From: UMGS1370 sp963557065
GTDB taxonomy: Bacteria; Bacillota; Clostridia; Lachnospirales; Lachnospiraceae
Length of the DNA: 64,000 nucleotides
Reading direction: 5' to 3'
NCBI GenBank assembly: GCA_963557065.1
Contig: CAUWCT010000003.1
Span: 1-64,000, forward strand
The number at the start of each line of letters is the position of its first letter. Positions within the stretch are counted from its first letter, which is position 1. Below the pieces are notes generated by a model. It searched no databases, had not been told where the DNA came from, and saw only the letters and a program-made list of their open reading frames with translations. A program made the position numbers and the translations under genes. Of the stretch, positions 9,523 through 18,105 are shown one piece after another.

Positions 9523-9574
9523 TGAAAAAAGTGTATACCGGTAAAGCACTTTTTTCAAAATGTTTTCGAAAACA
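9523..9574. promoter_or_regulatory. Operator-like palindromes before deoC
   Basis: A perfect 11-bp inverted repeat, TGAAAAAAGTG (9523-9533) and CACTTTTTTCA (9547-9557), is followed by the perfect palindrome TGTTTTCGAAAACA (9561-9574). The second has the TG-N10-CA outline with central CG typical of LacI-family operators. No LacI-type gene lies in the window. The first could also act as an RNA hairpin. Confidence 0.55.
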
Positions 9575-9620
9575 AAAGAACCAGTCAATCAACAGTAAGA
9601 AAAAAGAAGAGGTATTCATC

Positions 9621-10298
9621 ATGGAAAAAAGTATCATTTACAAACACATTGACCACACATTATTAAAGGCAGTTTCTTCCTGGGAAGAAATTAAAAAATT
9701 ATGTGAGGAAGCGCTGGAACACAATATGGCATCTGTCTGCATCCCGCCATCTTATATCAAGAGAGTTCACGAGACATTTGGAGAAAAGCTGAATATTTGT
9801 ACGGTAATCGGATTCCCTCTTGGATATAACACCACTGAAGTAAAAAAAGCAGAAGTTGCCCAGGCAATCGCAGAAGGCGCTGGAGAAGTGGATATGGTGG
9901 TAAACTTAGGCGATGTAAAAAATGGGGAGTTTGACCGCGTGACAGAAGAAATTGCTGCATTAAAAGAGACCGCTGGCGATAAAATTTTAAAGGTTATTAT
10001 CGAAACCTGTTATCTGACCGAAGAAGAAAAAGTGCGTCTTTGCAAATGCGTAGCAGACGGCGGTGCAGATTACATCAAGACATCTACAGGATTTGGAACT
10101 GCAGGTGCAAAGATTGAAGATATTCGCTTATTTAAGGAAAACCTGCCAAAAGATAAGGACGTAAAGATGAAGGCAGCAGGCGGTGTCAGAACCAGAGAAG
10201 ACTTGGAAATGTTCTTAGAAGAAGGCTGCGAGAGAATCGGAACCAGTTCTGCAATCCGCATTCTGGAAGACGGGGAAAGTAATAGCGGAGTTTACTAA
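9621..10298 (+). CDS. deoC: Deoxyribose-phosphate aldolase
   Basis: Cleaves 2-deoxyribose 5-phosphate to acetaldehyde and glyceraldehyde 3-phosphate through a Schiff-base lysine. TIM-barrel motifs are present: YKHIDHTLLK at the start, EVDMVVNLGDVKNG in the middle, the lysine-bearing KVIIETCYL and DYIKTSTGFG, and the phosphate-binding end AAGGVRTREDLEMFLEEG. At 225 residues it is the usual size. The start at 9621 fits the family and has AAGAAGAGG upstream; the longer frame from 9522 runs through the operator hairpin and is unlikely. First gene of the nucleoside operon; with DeoB at its end it completes deoxyribose use. Confidence 0.96.
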   Translation: MEKSIIYKHIDHTLLKAVSSWEEIKKLCEEALEHNMASVCIPPSYIKRVHETFGEKLNICTVIGFPLGYNTTEVKKAEVAQAIAEGAGEVDMVVNLGDVKNGEFDRVTEEIAALKETAGDKILKVIIETCYLTEEEKVRLCKCVADGGADYIKTSTGFGTAGAKIEDIRLFKENLPKDKDVKMKAAGGVRTREDLEMFLEEGCERIGTSSAIRILEDGESNSGVY

Positions 10299-10345
10299 AA
10301 CAAAAAAGGAACGATTAAAGGACCAGGAGAAAAAGGAGAAGGATC

Positions 10346-11473
10346 ATGAAAAAAACAATGAAACAAATCGGAGCGGCATTATTGGCAGCATTCATGGTAG
10401 TTACTGCAGCAGGATGTTCTTCAGGCGGAAATACAGCAGAATCCACCCAGGCAGAAGGAGGCAAAGATTCATCTGCCGGAGCGGAAATTGCCATGATAGC
10501 AGATGGCGGAACCATTGACGATAAAGGATTTAATCAGGGAACCTACGAGGGCGTAAAGCAGTACGGTGAAGAAAAAGGAATTTCTTATAAATATTATAAG
10601 CCAGTAGAAAAGACGACCGATGCTTATTTATCCGCTATGGAACTGGCAATCGAAGGCGGAGCAAAAATTATTGTAGCACCAGGATTCCGGTTTACCGAAG
10701 CAATGTACATTGCGCAGGATACATGGCCAGATACAAAATTTGTTTTATTAGACGGAGTTCCAACCCAGAATGGCGAATCGAAAACCAACGCAAACACCGT
10801 TGGAATCCAGTACGCAGAAGAGCAGGCCGGATTTTTAGCAGGCTATGCAGCAGTCGTAGAAGGCTACAAGAAACTGGGCTTTATGGGCGGCGTTGCAACT
10901 CCTGCAGTAGTACGTTATGGATATGGATACATTCAGGGCGCAGAAGCAGCTGCAAAAGAGCTGGGAGTAACAGATGTGGAAATCAATTACTACTACACGG
11001 GTACGTTTGATGCAACTCCTGAGACCCAGACCCTGGCAGCGACCTGGTATCAGAATGGTACAGAAATTATTTTTGCGTGCGGCTCCGGCGTCGGACAGTC
11101 CGTAATGGCAGCAGCTGATGCTTCTTCCGGAAAATCCATTGGCGTTGACATTGACTGGGCAGAAGAGTCTGAAACCGTTGTAACTTCTGCTATGAAATCT
11201 TTAAGCGGAACCGTATATCAGATGCTGGATAAATTCTATACTGACAGTTTCCCAGGCGGCGAAAACATCGTAATGGATGCTTCAAACGAAGGCATAGAGC
11301 TTCCGATGGAAACTTCCAGATTTGAGAAGTTCGACCAGGCTCAGTATGATGAACTGTATAAGAAACTGGCAGACGGAACCTTCAAGCCGCTTCGCGATGT
11401 GGATGAAAAAGGAACTTCTTATACATTAGACCAGATTTCTGACGGTACCGTAAAGGTAGTAGAAGTAAAATAA
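10346..11473 (+). CDS. BMP family nucleoside-binding lipoprotein of an ABC importer
   Basis: Extracytoplasmic substrate-binding protein of the BmpA/Med/PnrA family, which binds purine and pyrimidine nucleosides. A lipoprotein signal peptide ends in the lipobox TAAGC, so Cys24 would be lipidated. The BMP-domain motif DDKGFNQGTYEG (about residues 56-67) is clear. At 375 residues it is the usual length. RBS AAAAGGAGAAGG is upstream. It lies directly before the matching ATPase and two permeases, so the importer is complete. Confidence 0.93.
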   Translation: MKKTMKQIGAALLAAFMVVTAAGCSSGGNTAESTQAEGGKDSSAGAEIAMIADGGTIDDKGFNQGTYEGVKQYGEEKGISYKYYKPVEKTTDAYLSAMELAIEGGAKIIVAPGFRFTEAMYIAQDTWPDTKFVLLDGVPTQNGESKTNANTVGIQYAEEQAGFLAGYAAVVEGYKKLGFMGGVATPAVVRYGYGYIQGAEAAAKELGVTDVEINYYYTGTFDATPETQTLAATWYQNGTEIIFACGSGVGQSVMAAADASSGKSIGVDIDWAEESETVVTSAMKSLSGTVYQMLDKFYTDSFPGGENIVMDASNEGIELPMETSRFEKFDQAQYDELYKKLADGTFKPLRDVDEKGTSYTLDQISDGTVKVVEVK

Positions 11474-11508
11474 AGGAATTCAGTTAGCGGAATGCTGGGA
11501 GAAAAAAT

Positions 11509-13029
11509 ATGGAATACGTAATTGAAATGTTGGGGATTCGGAAAGAGTTTCCAGGAATTGTTGCAAATGATAATGTAACACTCCAGCTAAAGCGCGGTGA
11601 GATTCATGCTCTGCTGGGAGAAAATGGAGCGGGAAAATCTACGTTGATGAGCGTCCTTTTTGGAATGTATCAGCCAGAGGCCGGAGAAATCCGGAAGAAC
11701 GGAGAGGTGGTACACATTAAAAATCCAAATGATGCAAATAGACTGGGAATTGGTATGGTACACCAGCATTTTAAACTGGTTCACAACTTTACCGTATTGG
11801 AGAACGTAATTCTGGGTGTGGAAAGCACCCAGAAGGGTCTCCTTAAAATGGATGAAGCTCGTAAAAAAGTAATGGACTTATCAGAAAAGTATGGATTAAA
11901 AATAGATCCGGACGCGCTGATTTCTGATATTACAGTAGGAATGCAGCAGAGAGTGGAGATTTTAAAAATGCTGTACCGGGACAATGAAATCCTGATTTTT
12001 GATGAGCCGACGGCAGTTTTGACTCCCCAGGAAATTGACGAGTTAATCAAGGTTATGAAAAACCTGGCAGCAGAGGGAAAATCCATTCTGTTTATTACCC
12101 ATAAGTTAAATGAGATCAAAGAGGCGGCAAACCGCTGTACAGTCCTGAGAAAAGGCAGATATGTGGGAACTATTGATGTGGCATCTACCAGTAAGGAAGA
12201 AATGTCTGAAATGATGGTAGGCAGAAAAGTAAATCTCCAGATTGATAAGGGAACATACAATCCTGGGAAATGCGTACTGTCTGTAGAAGATTTAAGTGTA
12301 AAGAACCACTTTAGCGGTAAACTTTCTGTTAACCATGTGTCATTTGATGTAAAGGAAGGCGAAATCGTATGTATCGCCGGAATTGACGGGAATGGACAGA
12401 GCGAGCTGGTTTATGCACTGACTGGATTATCCCCCATTGAAAGCGGACAGATTCATTTAAAGGATCAGGATTTTACCCATATGAGTATCCGACAGAGAAA
12501 TACTCATGGACTGGGTCATATTCCGGAAGACCGTCACAAACATGGATTGGTTCTGGACTATGATTTGGCATACAATACGGTGCTTCAAAGTTATTTTGAA
12601 AAGAAATTCCAGAATCATGGATTTTTAAGAGAGCGGGAGATCTATCAATATGCAGACGGTCTCATTGACTCGTTTGACATCCGCTGCGGACAGGGCGGCA
12701 AGACCATTGCCAGAAGTATGTCCGGAGGAAATCAGCAGAAGATTATTATTGCGAGAGAAATTGACCGCAATCCGGATTTACTGATCGCGGTTCAGCCTAC
12801 CAGAGGTCTGGATGTAGGAGCCATTGAATACATCCACAATCAGCTGGTAGCCCAGAAGAAAGCTGGAAAAGGAGTGCTTCTGGTATCCTTAGAGCTGGAT
12901 GAAGTTATGAGCATCAGCGATCGGATTTTAGTGATGTACGAAGGCGAAATCGTTGCCGATTTAAGACCGGAAGACGTAACCGTACAGGAACTTGGTCTTT
13001 ATATGGCAGGTTCCAAAAGGAGGGCATAA
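11509..13029 (+). CDS. Nucleoside ABC importer, tandem ATP-binding protein
   Basis: A 506-residue double ATPase in the RbsA/YufO class, usual for BMP-type nucleoside importers. First cassette: Walker A GENGAGKST and Walker B LIFDEPTAVLT, with a normal signature replaced by SDITVGMQQRVEIL. Second cassette: a degenerate Walker A region GIDGNGQSELV, signature SMSGGNQQKIIIAREI and the weak Walker B LLIAVQPTRGLDVGA. This asymmetry is normal for the class. It is separated from the first permease by 3 bp, so translation is coupled. Confidence 0.94.
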   Translation: MEYVIEMLGIRKEFPGIVANDNVTLQLKRGEIHALLGENGAGKSTLMSVLFGMYQPEAGEIRKNGEVVHIKNPNDANRLGIGMVHQHFKLVHNFTVLENVILGVESTQKGLLKMDEARKKVMDLSEKYGLKIDPDALISDITVGMQQRVEILKMLYRDNEILIFDEPTAVLTPQEIDELIKVMKNLAAEGKSILFITHKLNEIKEAANRCTVLRKGRYVGTIDVASTSKEEMSEMMVGRKVNLQIDKGTYNPGKCVLSVEDLSVKNHFSGKLSVNHVSFDVKEGEIVCIAGIDGNGQSELVYALTGLSPIESGQIHLKDQDFTHMSIRQRNTHGLGHIPEDRHKHGLVLDYDLAYNTVLQSYFEKKFQNHGFLREREIYQYADGLIDSFDIRCGQGGKTIARSMSGGNQQKIIIAREIDRNPDLLIAVQPTRGLDVGAIEYIHNQLVAQKKAGKGVLLVSLELDEVMSISDRILVMYEGEIVADLRPEDVTVQELGLYMAGSKRRA

Positions 13030-13032
13030 AAC

Positions 13033-14136
13033 GTGAAAAGAAAATCTCTTCCATCCGGCGTATCCAGTTTTCTGGCGTCAGTTATGGCAATCCTTTTGGG
13101 AATGCTCGTCGGATTAATCATTTTAGTAGCCAGTAACCCATCTCAGGCCTCCCAGGGTTTTATAGCCATTCTTTTGGGCGGTGTGTCCAATATGAAAAAT
13201 GTGGGACAGGTCCTTTACTATGCAACTCCGTTAATTATGACAGGATTGTCAGTTGGATTTGCCAGCAAGACAGGACTTTTTAACATCGGTGCAGCTGGAC
13301 AGTTTATAGTCGGCGCCTTTGCAGCTGTTTTTGTCGGCGTCCGCTTTACATTTCTTCCAGGAGCCCTTCACTGGATTGTTGCCTTGTTAGCAGCGATTCT
13401 GGCCGGCGCTTTGTGGGGAATGGTTCCAGGTATTTTGAAAGCAACCAGAAATGTAAATGTAGTAATTGGCTGTATTATGATGAACTACATTGGAATGTAT
13501 ACAGTAAACGCTCTGGTTAGCGGATTTATCTATGATCCGCTGCAGAGCCAGTCTCTTCCGGTTGATGCAGATGCCATTCTTCCGAAAATGGGACTGGATC
13601 TGATTTTCCGTCATAATAATCGTCCGTCCAGTGCAAATGCAGGTATTCTGATTGCGATTCTGGCAGGTATTGTGATTTGGGTCATTCTTCAGAAAACCGT
13701 ATTTGGGTATGAGCTAAAAGCCTGCGGTTTTAACAGCGAGGCTGGTCGTTATGCTGGCATGAACGAGAAGAAAAACGTGATTTCTTCTATGGCGATTACA
13801 GGTGCGCTGGCTGGCCTTGGCGGAGGTCTTTTATATCTGGCAGGTTCCGGAAACGGAATTCAGGTAGTCGATACTCTGGCAGCAGAAGGATTTAACGGAA
13901 TTCCGGTTGCGCTTTTGGCTATGAATAATCCGATTGGTATTATTTTCTCTGGTATTTTTATTGCATACTTAAAGGTCGGCGGCGATCAGATGCAGCTGTA
14001 CAACTTTGTACCAGAAGTAATTGATATTATTATTTCAGTAATTATCTATTTTAGTGCGTTTGCTTTAGTATTCCGCGGAATCATCAATAAGTTCTTTGGC
14101 AGAAAGAAAGCAGATAAAGCAGAAAAATCAGCGTGA
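13033..14136 (+). CDS. Nucleoside ABC importer permease 1
   Basis: A 367-residue permease of the branched-chain/BPD_transp_2 type (YufP-like), with about ten hydrophobic segments and the conserved FNIGAAGQFIVGAFAA and GALAGLGGGLLYLAGSG. It starts with GTG at 13033, 3 bp after the ATPase stop, with AAAGGAGGG upstream. It pairs with the next permease to form the membrane channel. Confidence 0.93.
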   Translation: MKRKSLPSGVSSFLASVMAILLGMLVGLIILVASNPSQASQGFIAILLGGVSNMKNVGQVLYYATPLIMTGLSVGFASKTGLFNIGAAGQFIVGAFAAVFVGVRFTFLPGALHWIVALLAAILAGALWGMVPGILKATRNVNVVIGCIMMNYIGMYTVNALVSGFIYDPLQSQSLPVDADAILPKMGLDLIFRHNNRPSSANAGILIAILAGIVIWVILQKTVFGYELKACGFNSEAGRYAGMNEKKNVISSMAITGALAGLGGGLLYLAGSGNGIQVVDTLAAEGFNGIPVALLAMNNPIGIIFSGIFIAYLKVGGDQMQLYNFVPEVIDIIISVIIYFSAFALVFRGIINKFFGRKKADKAEKSA

Positions 14137-14149
14137 GAGGAGAAGGAAC

Positions 14150-15103
14150 ATGAGTCTGGTATATTTTTTAGTTCAACAAATGATGCTGTTTTCAATCCCG
14201 CTGCTGATCGTTGCACTGGGAGGGATGTTCTGCGAACGAAGCGGCGTTATTAACATTGCATTGGAAGGAATCATGGTATTAGGAGGTTTTACCGGAATCC
14301 TGTTTATCAACCTCTTTCAGGGAGTCCTTCCGGGACAGCCGGTTCTTTTAATCGCCTTGATCATTTCCATGGTAACTGGTATGGTCATTTCCCTGGTACA
14401 CGCTTATGCATCTGTAAATATGAAGGCAAATCAGAGTATCAGCGGTACTGCAATTAATATGTTTGCACCGGCATTCGCTATTTTTGTAGCAAGAGTAATC
14501 CGGAACGTACAGCAGATTCCATTTGAAAATCAGTTCCGAATCGAAAAAGTTCCGGTATTAGGAGATATTCCCATTATTGGCGGACTGTTTTTCCAGAATG
14601 CGTACCTGACGACTTATCTGGGAATCATCATTTTAATCATTTCCTGCATTGTGCTTTATAAAACAAGATTTGGCCTTCGGCTCAGAGCCTGCGGCGAGCA
14701 TCCTCAGGCAGCGGCATCTGTAGGTATCAGTGTTTATAAAATGCGTTATATGGGTGTACTGATTTCCGGTGCGTTAGCTGGAATCGGCGGATTAGTCTAT
14801 GTAATTCCAACTTCTACCAGCTTTAATGCTTCTGTATCCGGTTACGGATTTTTAGCATTGGCAGTGCTGATTTTTGGACAGTGGAAGCCAGGAAAGATCA
14901 TGCTTGCAGCGCTGTTTTTCGGATTTATGAAGACCATTTCCTCTGCTTACTCAGGAATTCCGGTACTGGCAGATCTGGGAATCCCAAGCAGCGTATATAA
15001 GATGATCCCATATCTGGCAACCCTGATTGTTCTGACTTTAAATACGAAGGGTTCCCAGGCGCCAAAGGCATCTGGAGTTCCTTATGACAAGGGAGCAAGA
15101 TAA
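14150..15103 (+). CDS. Nucleoside ABC importer permease 2
   Basis: A 317-residue second permease (YufQ-like). It has SGVINIALEGIMVLGGF near the N-terminus and SGALAGIGGLVYVIPTS in the second half, both typical of this family. The start at 14150 has GAGAGGAGAAGG upstream and is preferred to an earlier in-frame start inside the previous gene. Confidence 0.93.
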   Translation: MSLVYFLVQQMMLFSIPLLIVALGGMFCERSGVINIALEGIMVLGGFTGILFINLFQGVLPGQPVLLIALIISMVTGMVISLVHAYASVNMKANQSISGTAINMFAPAFAIFVARVIRNVQQIPFENQFRIEKVPVLGDIPIIGGLFFQNAYLTTYLGIIILIISCIVLYKTRFGLRLRACGEHPQAAASVGISVYKMRYMGVLISGALAGIGGLVYVIPTSTSFNASVSGYGFLALAVLIFGQWKPGKIMLAALFFGFMKTISSAYSGIPVLADLGIPSSVYKMIPYLATLIVLTLNTKGSQAPKASGVPYDKGAR

Positions 15104-15133
15104 CAAGTATTGATTTTGACAGGAGGAAAGATT

Positions 15134-15880
15134 ATGCCGTTTTTAACAGAAGATGGAAAACAATATCATATTCATTGTAAAGAAGGGGATGTAGGACGTT
15201 ACGTCCTGCTTCCCGGCGACCCGTTCCGTACCGATGTAATTGCTTCTATGTTTGATGACGCCAAATTAGTGGCCCATAACAGAGAGTGCAAAACGTGGAC
15301 CGGAACCTTAAACGGAGAAAAAGTTTCCGTAACTTCTACTGGTATGGGAAGTCCATCTACCGCCATTGTAGTGGAAGAATTAATCCGCTGCGGTGCAGAT
15401 ACGTTTATCCGGGTGGGAACTTCCGGACGCGTATGTCCGAAATCCCAGGATATGTCTTTAAACGGAGTGATTAATACAGCGGCAGTGCGGGATGAGGGAA
15501 CCACGATTTCTTATGTGCCGTTAGCATATCCGGCAGTAGCAGACCGCCATGTAGTAGATGCTCTGGCAAGAGCAGCCAAAAAACTGGGTTATAATTTTGC
15601 GGAAGGTATTACCCATTCCAAAGATGCATTTTATGCAGAAATTGAACCGGAAACTATGCCTAACAGCGAGTATGTCAAGCAGCGTTGGGAGGCATGGGAG
15701 CGTTCCAATGTAATGTGTTCAGAAATGGAAGCAGCTGCAATTTTCGTTGTTTCTTCTATCCGTAACTGCAGAGCGTCCGGAATTATGGCTTATAAAAAGG
15801 TAAATTTACAGGCAGCCATGGAGACAGCGATTGAAGGACTGCGGATTTTAATTGAAGAAGACAAGAAGCTTGGGAGGTAA
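15134..15880 (+). CDS. udp: Uridine-phosphorylase-like nucleoside phosphorylase
   Basis: A 248-residue member of the PNP/UDP family, which splits nucleosides with phosphate into base and (deoxy)ribose 1-phosphate. Motifs seen are LLPGDPFRT (phosphate site), STGMGSPSTAIVVEEL, FIRVGTSG and MCSEMEAAAIF (ribose site). The start at 15134 has AGGAGG upstream. Odd: after the EMEAAA motif the chain goes almost directly to the final helix. Compared with my memory of E. coli Udp, about 15-20 residues of the usual strand and base-specificity loop (the VIVNR region) are missing. Base specificity may therefore differ, and the symbol is by homology only. Confidence 0.82.
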   Translation: MPFLTEDGKQYHIHCKEGDVGRYVLLPGDPFRTDVIASMFDDAKLVAHNRECKTWTGTLNGEKVSVTSTGMGSPSTAIVVEELIRCGADTFIRVGTSGRVCPKSQDMSLNGVINTAAVRDEGTTISYVPLAYPAVADRHVVDALARAAKKLGYNFAEGITHSKDAFYAEIEPETMPNSEYVKQRWEAWERSNVMCSEMEAAAIFVVSSIRNCRASGIMAYKKVNLQAAMETAIEGLRILIEEDKKLGR

Positions 15881-15883
15881 CGG

Positions 15884-17326
15884 ATGGAGCGATTACTGAT
15901 TAAAAATATCCGGTATCTCTACTGCATGGATGAGCAGGATACGTTTTTAGAATATGCAGATATTTATATAGAAGGAAACGTGATCAAAAAGATTGGATCC
16001 AATCTGGATGTGCCGGAAGAAGGGGTAAAAGTAATAGATGGAGCAGGGAAGTTAGCACTTCCTGGATTTGTCAATACCCATCATCATTTCTATCAGAACA
16101 TTACCAGAAATATTCCCATTATGCAGAAGGGAAATTTGCTTGGGTGGCTGTTGTATTCTTACGGGGCCTGGGAAAATATGGAGGAAGAGGATGTGAGGGC
16201 GGCAGCCCGCCTGGCCTGTGCAGAGCTTCTTATGACCGGCTGTACCACTTCTATGGACTTTATGTATTTCTTCCCTCATGGAAGGCACAGCCTGATGGAT
16301 GCAGAGTTTGAGGCAGTAAAAGAAATGGGGCTGCGTTTCCATGGATTCCGCGGTTGTATGCCGGTCATGGAAGGAAATCTTCCGGCTGAGATGAAAGAAC
16401 GTTTGGGAATTGACGCTGGCGAACTGGTAGAATCCTATGATGATATTATGGACGTCTGTGAAAAGACATTCCAGAAGTACCATGATAACAGCCCATTTTC
16501 CATGAGCCGCGTAGGATTGGGTCCAACAACCGTTGTATTTGAGAATCCGGAGTTTATGCGGGAATTAAAAGCAATGGCGGATAAATATCAGGGACTTTTG
16601 CATACCCATCTCCATCCAAGACCAGATGAGATCAAAAAATGCGGGGAACTGTATGGAAAGCGTCCGCACCAGTGGTTAGAAGAAATCGGCTGGATGGATA
16701 AAAATGTATCGTTTGCCCATATCAGCCGTCATAATGCAGAAGAACTGGATATTGTTGCAAGAAATAAAGCGTCTGTTACCCAGTCTCCATCCTGCCATAT
16801 GCGTCTTGGATATCCTGTGGCTCCGGCTTTAGAGGCAAGGGATCGGGGAATTCCGGTCAGCATCGGTGTAGACGGAGGAGCCAGCAATGACAGCGGAGAT
16901 ATGTTGGGCGAATTGAGAGCCATGTTGTATGTACATCGTATTGAAGGCGGCCATCCAGGGTATGGTCCGGAACGCTGGATCAATGCAAAAGAAGTCTTTG
17001 AAATGGCAACAGTAAATGGTGCAAAGTGTCTGAACAGAGAAGACATCGGAATGCTGAAAGAGGGCATGGCAGCAGATATTGTCCTGTTTTCCATGATGCA
17101 GCCAGGTTACGCAGGAGCCCTTACGGATCCAAGAGGAGCGCTTTTGTACTGCGGAAACAATCATCTGGCAGATACGACCATTGTCAATGGAAAGGTATTG
17201 ATTGAAAATGGCATTTTCTTAGCTGGCGATTTAAATCAGATTATAGAAGATGCCAACCATGCGACTGCCAGAATTTTGAAGCTGGTAAAAGAAAAAACAG
17301 GCGTTGATTACCGGATGGAGGCGTAG
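15884..17326 (+). CDS. Amidohydrolase, 8-oxoguanine deaminase / AtzB-like
   Basis: A 480-residue amidohydrolase-superfamily enzyme of the deaminase (ATZ/TRZ) branch. Metal site: NTHHHFYQ near residues 65-72 (HxH), THLHP near 244 and FAHISRHN near 280. The acidic end is GVDGGASNDSGDMLGELR near 327. The run HHHFYQNITRNIP-(4)-GNLLGWLLYSYG resembles 8-oxoguanine deaminases, which remove an amino or similar group from a purine or triazine ring. Its place after the nucleoside phosphorylase suggests it acts on the freed base; the true substrate cannot be read from sequence. Dihydropyrimidinase is less likely, since the usual carbamylated-lysine motif is not seen. Confidence 0.82.
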   Translation: MERLLIKNIRYLYCMDEQDTFLEYADIYIEGNVIKKIGSNLDVPEEGVKVIDGAGKLALPGFVNTHHHFYQNITRNIPIMQKGNLLGWLLYSYGAWENMEEEDVRAAARLACAELLMTGCTTSMDFMYFFPHGRHSLMDAEFEAVKEMGLRFHGFRGCMPVMEGNLPAEMKERLGIDAGELVESYDDIMDVCEKTFQKYHDNSPFSMSRVGLGPTTVVFENPEFMRELKAMADKYQGLLHTHLHPRPDEIKKCGELYGKRPHQWLEEIGWMDKNVSFAHISRHNAEELDIVARNKASVTQSPSCHMRLGYPVAPALEARDRGIPVSIGVDGGASNDSGDMLGELRAMLYVHRIEGGHPGYGPERWINAKEVFEMATVNGAKCLNREDIGMLKEGMAADIVLFSMMQPGYAGALTDPRGALLYCGNNHLADTTIVNGKVLIENGIFLAGDLNQIIEDANHATARILKLVKEKTGVDYRMEA

Positions 17327-17331
17327 AAGCC

Positions 17332-18084
17332 ATGAGCGCAGAAAAGATCATAACAGGTGCTTCCTTTCCAAAACGAATCGGAATGATTGTTCCTTCTTCT
17401 AATACAGTAGTAGAACCAATCTGCAGCCGTATATTTGCAGGAATGGAAGACGTGGTAACAGTTCATTATTCCAGACTACCGGTAGTCCGCGTATCAATGG
17501 AAAAGGATTCAGATAAACAATTTGAGATTCAGACCATGCTTCAGGCAGCAAACCAGCTGGCCCAGGCAAAAGTAGATGCGATTATCTGGAACGGTACAGC
17601 TGGAAGCTGGCTGGGAATTGATAGAGACCAGAAAATGTGCCAGGAGATTGAAAAAGAAACAGGAATTCCCATGGGAACCGCTTCTTTAGGCATGGTCCAA
17701 AGCTATCGGGATTTCGGGATAAGCCGTATTCATCTGGTAACCCCTTATATACAGGAAATGAATGATGCAATCATTCGGGAATATAAAAAGCTGGGATTTG
17801 CTCCAGCAGATGTGACGGGACTTGGAATTACAGAAAATACAGAAATCGGAAGTGTGACGCAGGAACAGCTGGAACAGCTGTGCTGTGATACCCATGGAAC
17901 GGCTGGAGAAGGGATTGCTGTGGTATGCACCAATCTGGCCGCAGCATGGAGGGCCGAAGAAATTGAACGGCGGACAGGAGCTGTTGTATTTGATTCTGTA
18001 ATAGCAGCAGTCAGGGAAGGACTCCGGTTAGCTGGTCTGGAAAACCTGACCTTCCATGGCTGGGGAAGGCTGTTGGAAGCGTAA
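17332..18084 (+). CDS. Asp/Glu racemase superfamily enzyme, arylmalonate decarboxylase / maleate isomerase-like
   Basis: A 250-residue protein with the start IGMIVPSSNTVVEP typical of maleate isomerases and arylmalonate decarboxylases. Racemases and isomerases of this fold use two cysteines. Here the first site reads NGTAGSW (residues 87-93, no Cys) and only the second, VVCTN (Cys199), is present. That one-cysteine pattern, including the G-T pair, is what I recall for arylmalonate decarboxylase (Gly74, Cys188). It suggests decarboxylation or another proton transfer, not two-base racemisation. Context points to a small carboxylic product of base breakdown as substrate; this is inference. Start has GGAGG upstream, 6 bp after the amidohydrolase stop. 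Confidence 0.72.
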   Translation: MSAEKIITGASFPKRIGMIVPSSNTVVEPICSRIFAGMEDVVTVHYSRLPVVRVSMEKDSDKQFEIQTMLQAANQLAQAKVDAIIWNGTAGSWLGIDRDQKMCQEIEKETGIPMGTASLGMVQSYRDFGISRIHLVTPYIQEMNDAIIREYKKLGFAPADVTGLGITENTEIGSVTQEQLEQLCCDTHGTAGEGIAVVCTNLAAAWRAEEIERRTGAVVFDSVIAAVREGLRLAGLENLTFHGWGRLLEA

Positions 18085-18105
18085 ATTAAGACGGAGGAAA
18101 GCAAT

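Noticed and set aside
9561..9574. TGTTTTCGAAAACA as a CcpA cre site
   Set aside because: The positions next to the central CG do not fit the usual cre consensus; a LacI-type operator in general is as far as the sequence allows.
15884..17326. Dihydropyrimidinase completing a classic reductive uracil pathway
   Set aside because: Motifs fit the 8-oxoguanine deaminase/AtzB branch with a mononuclear metal site, not the carbamylated-lysine hydantoinase branch.
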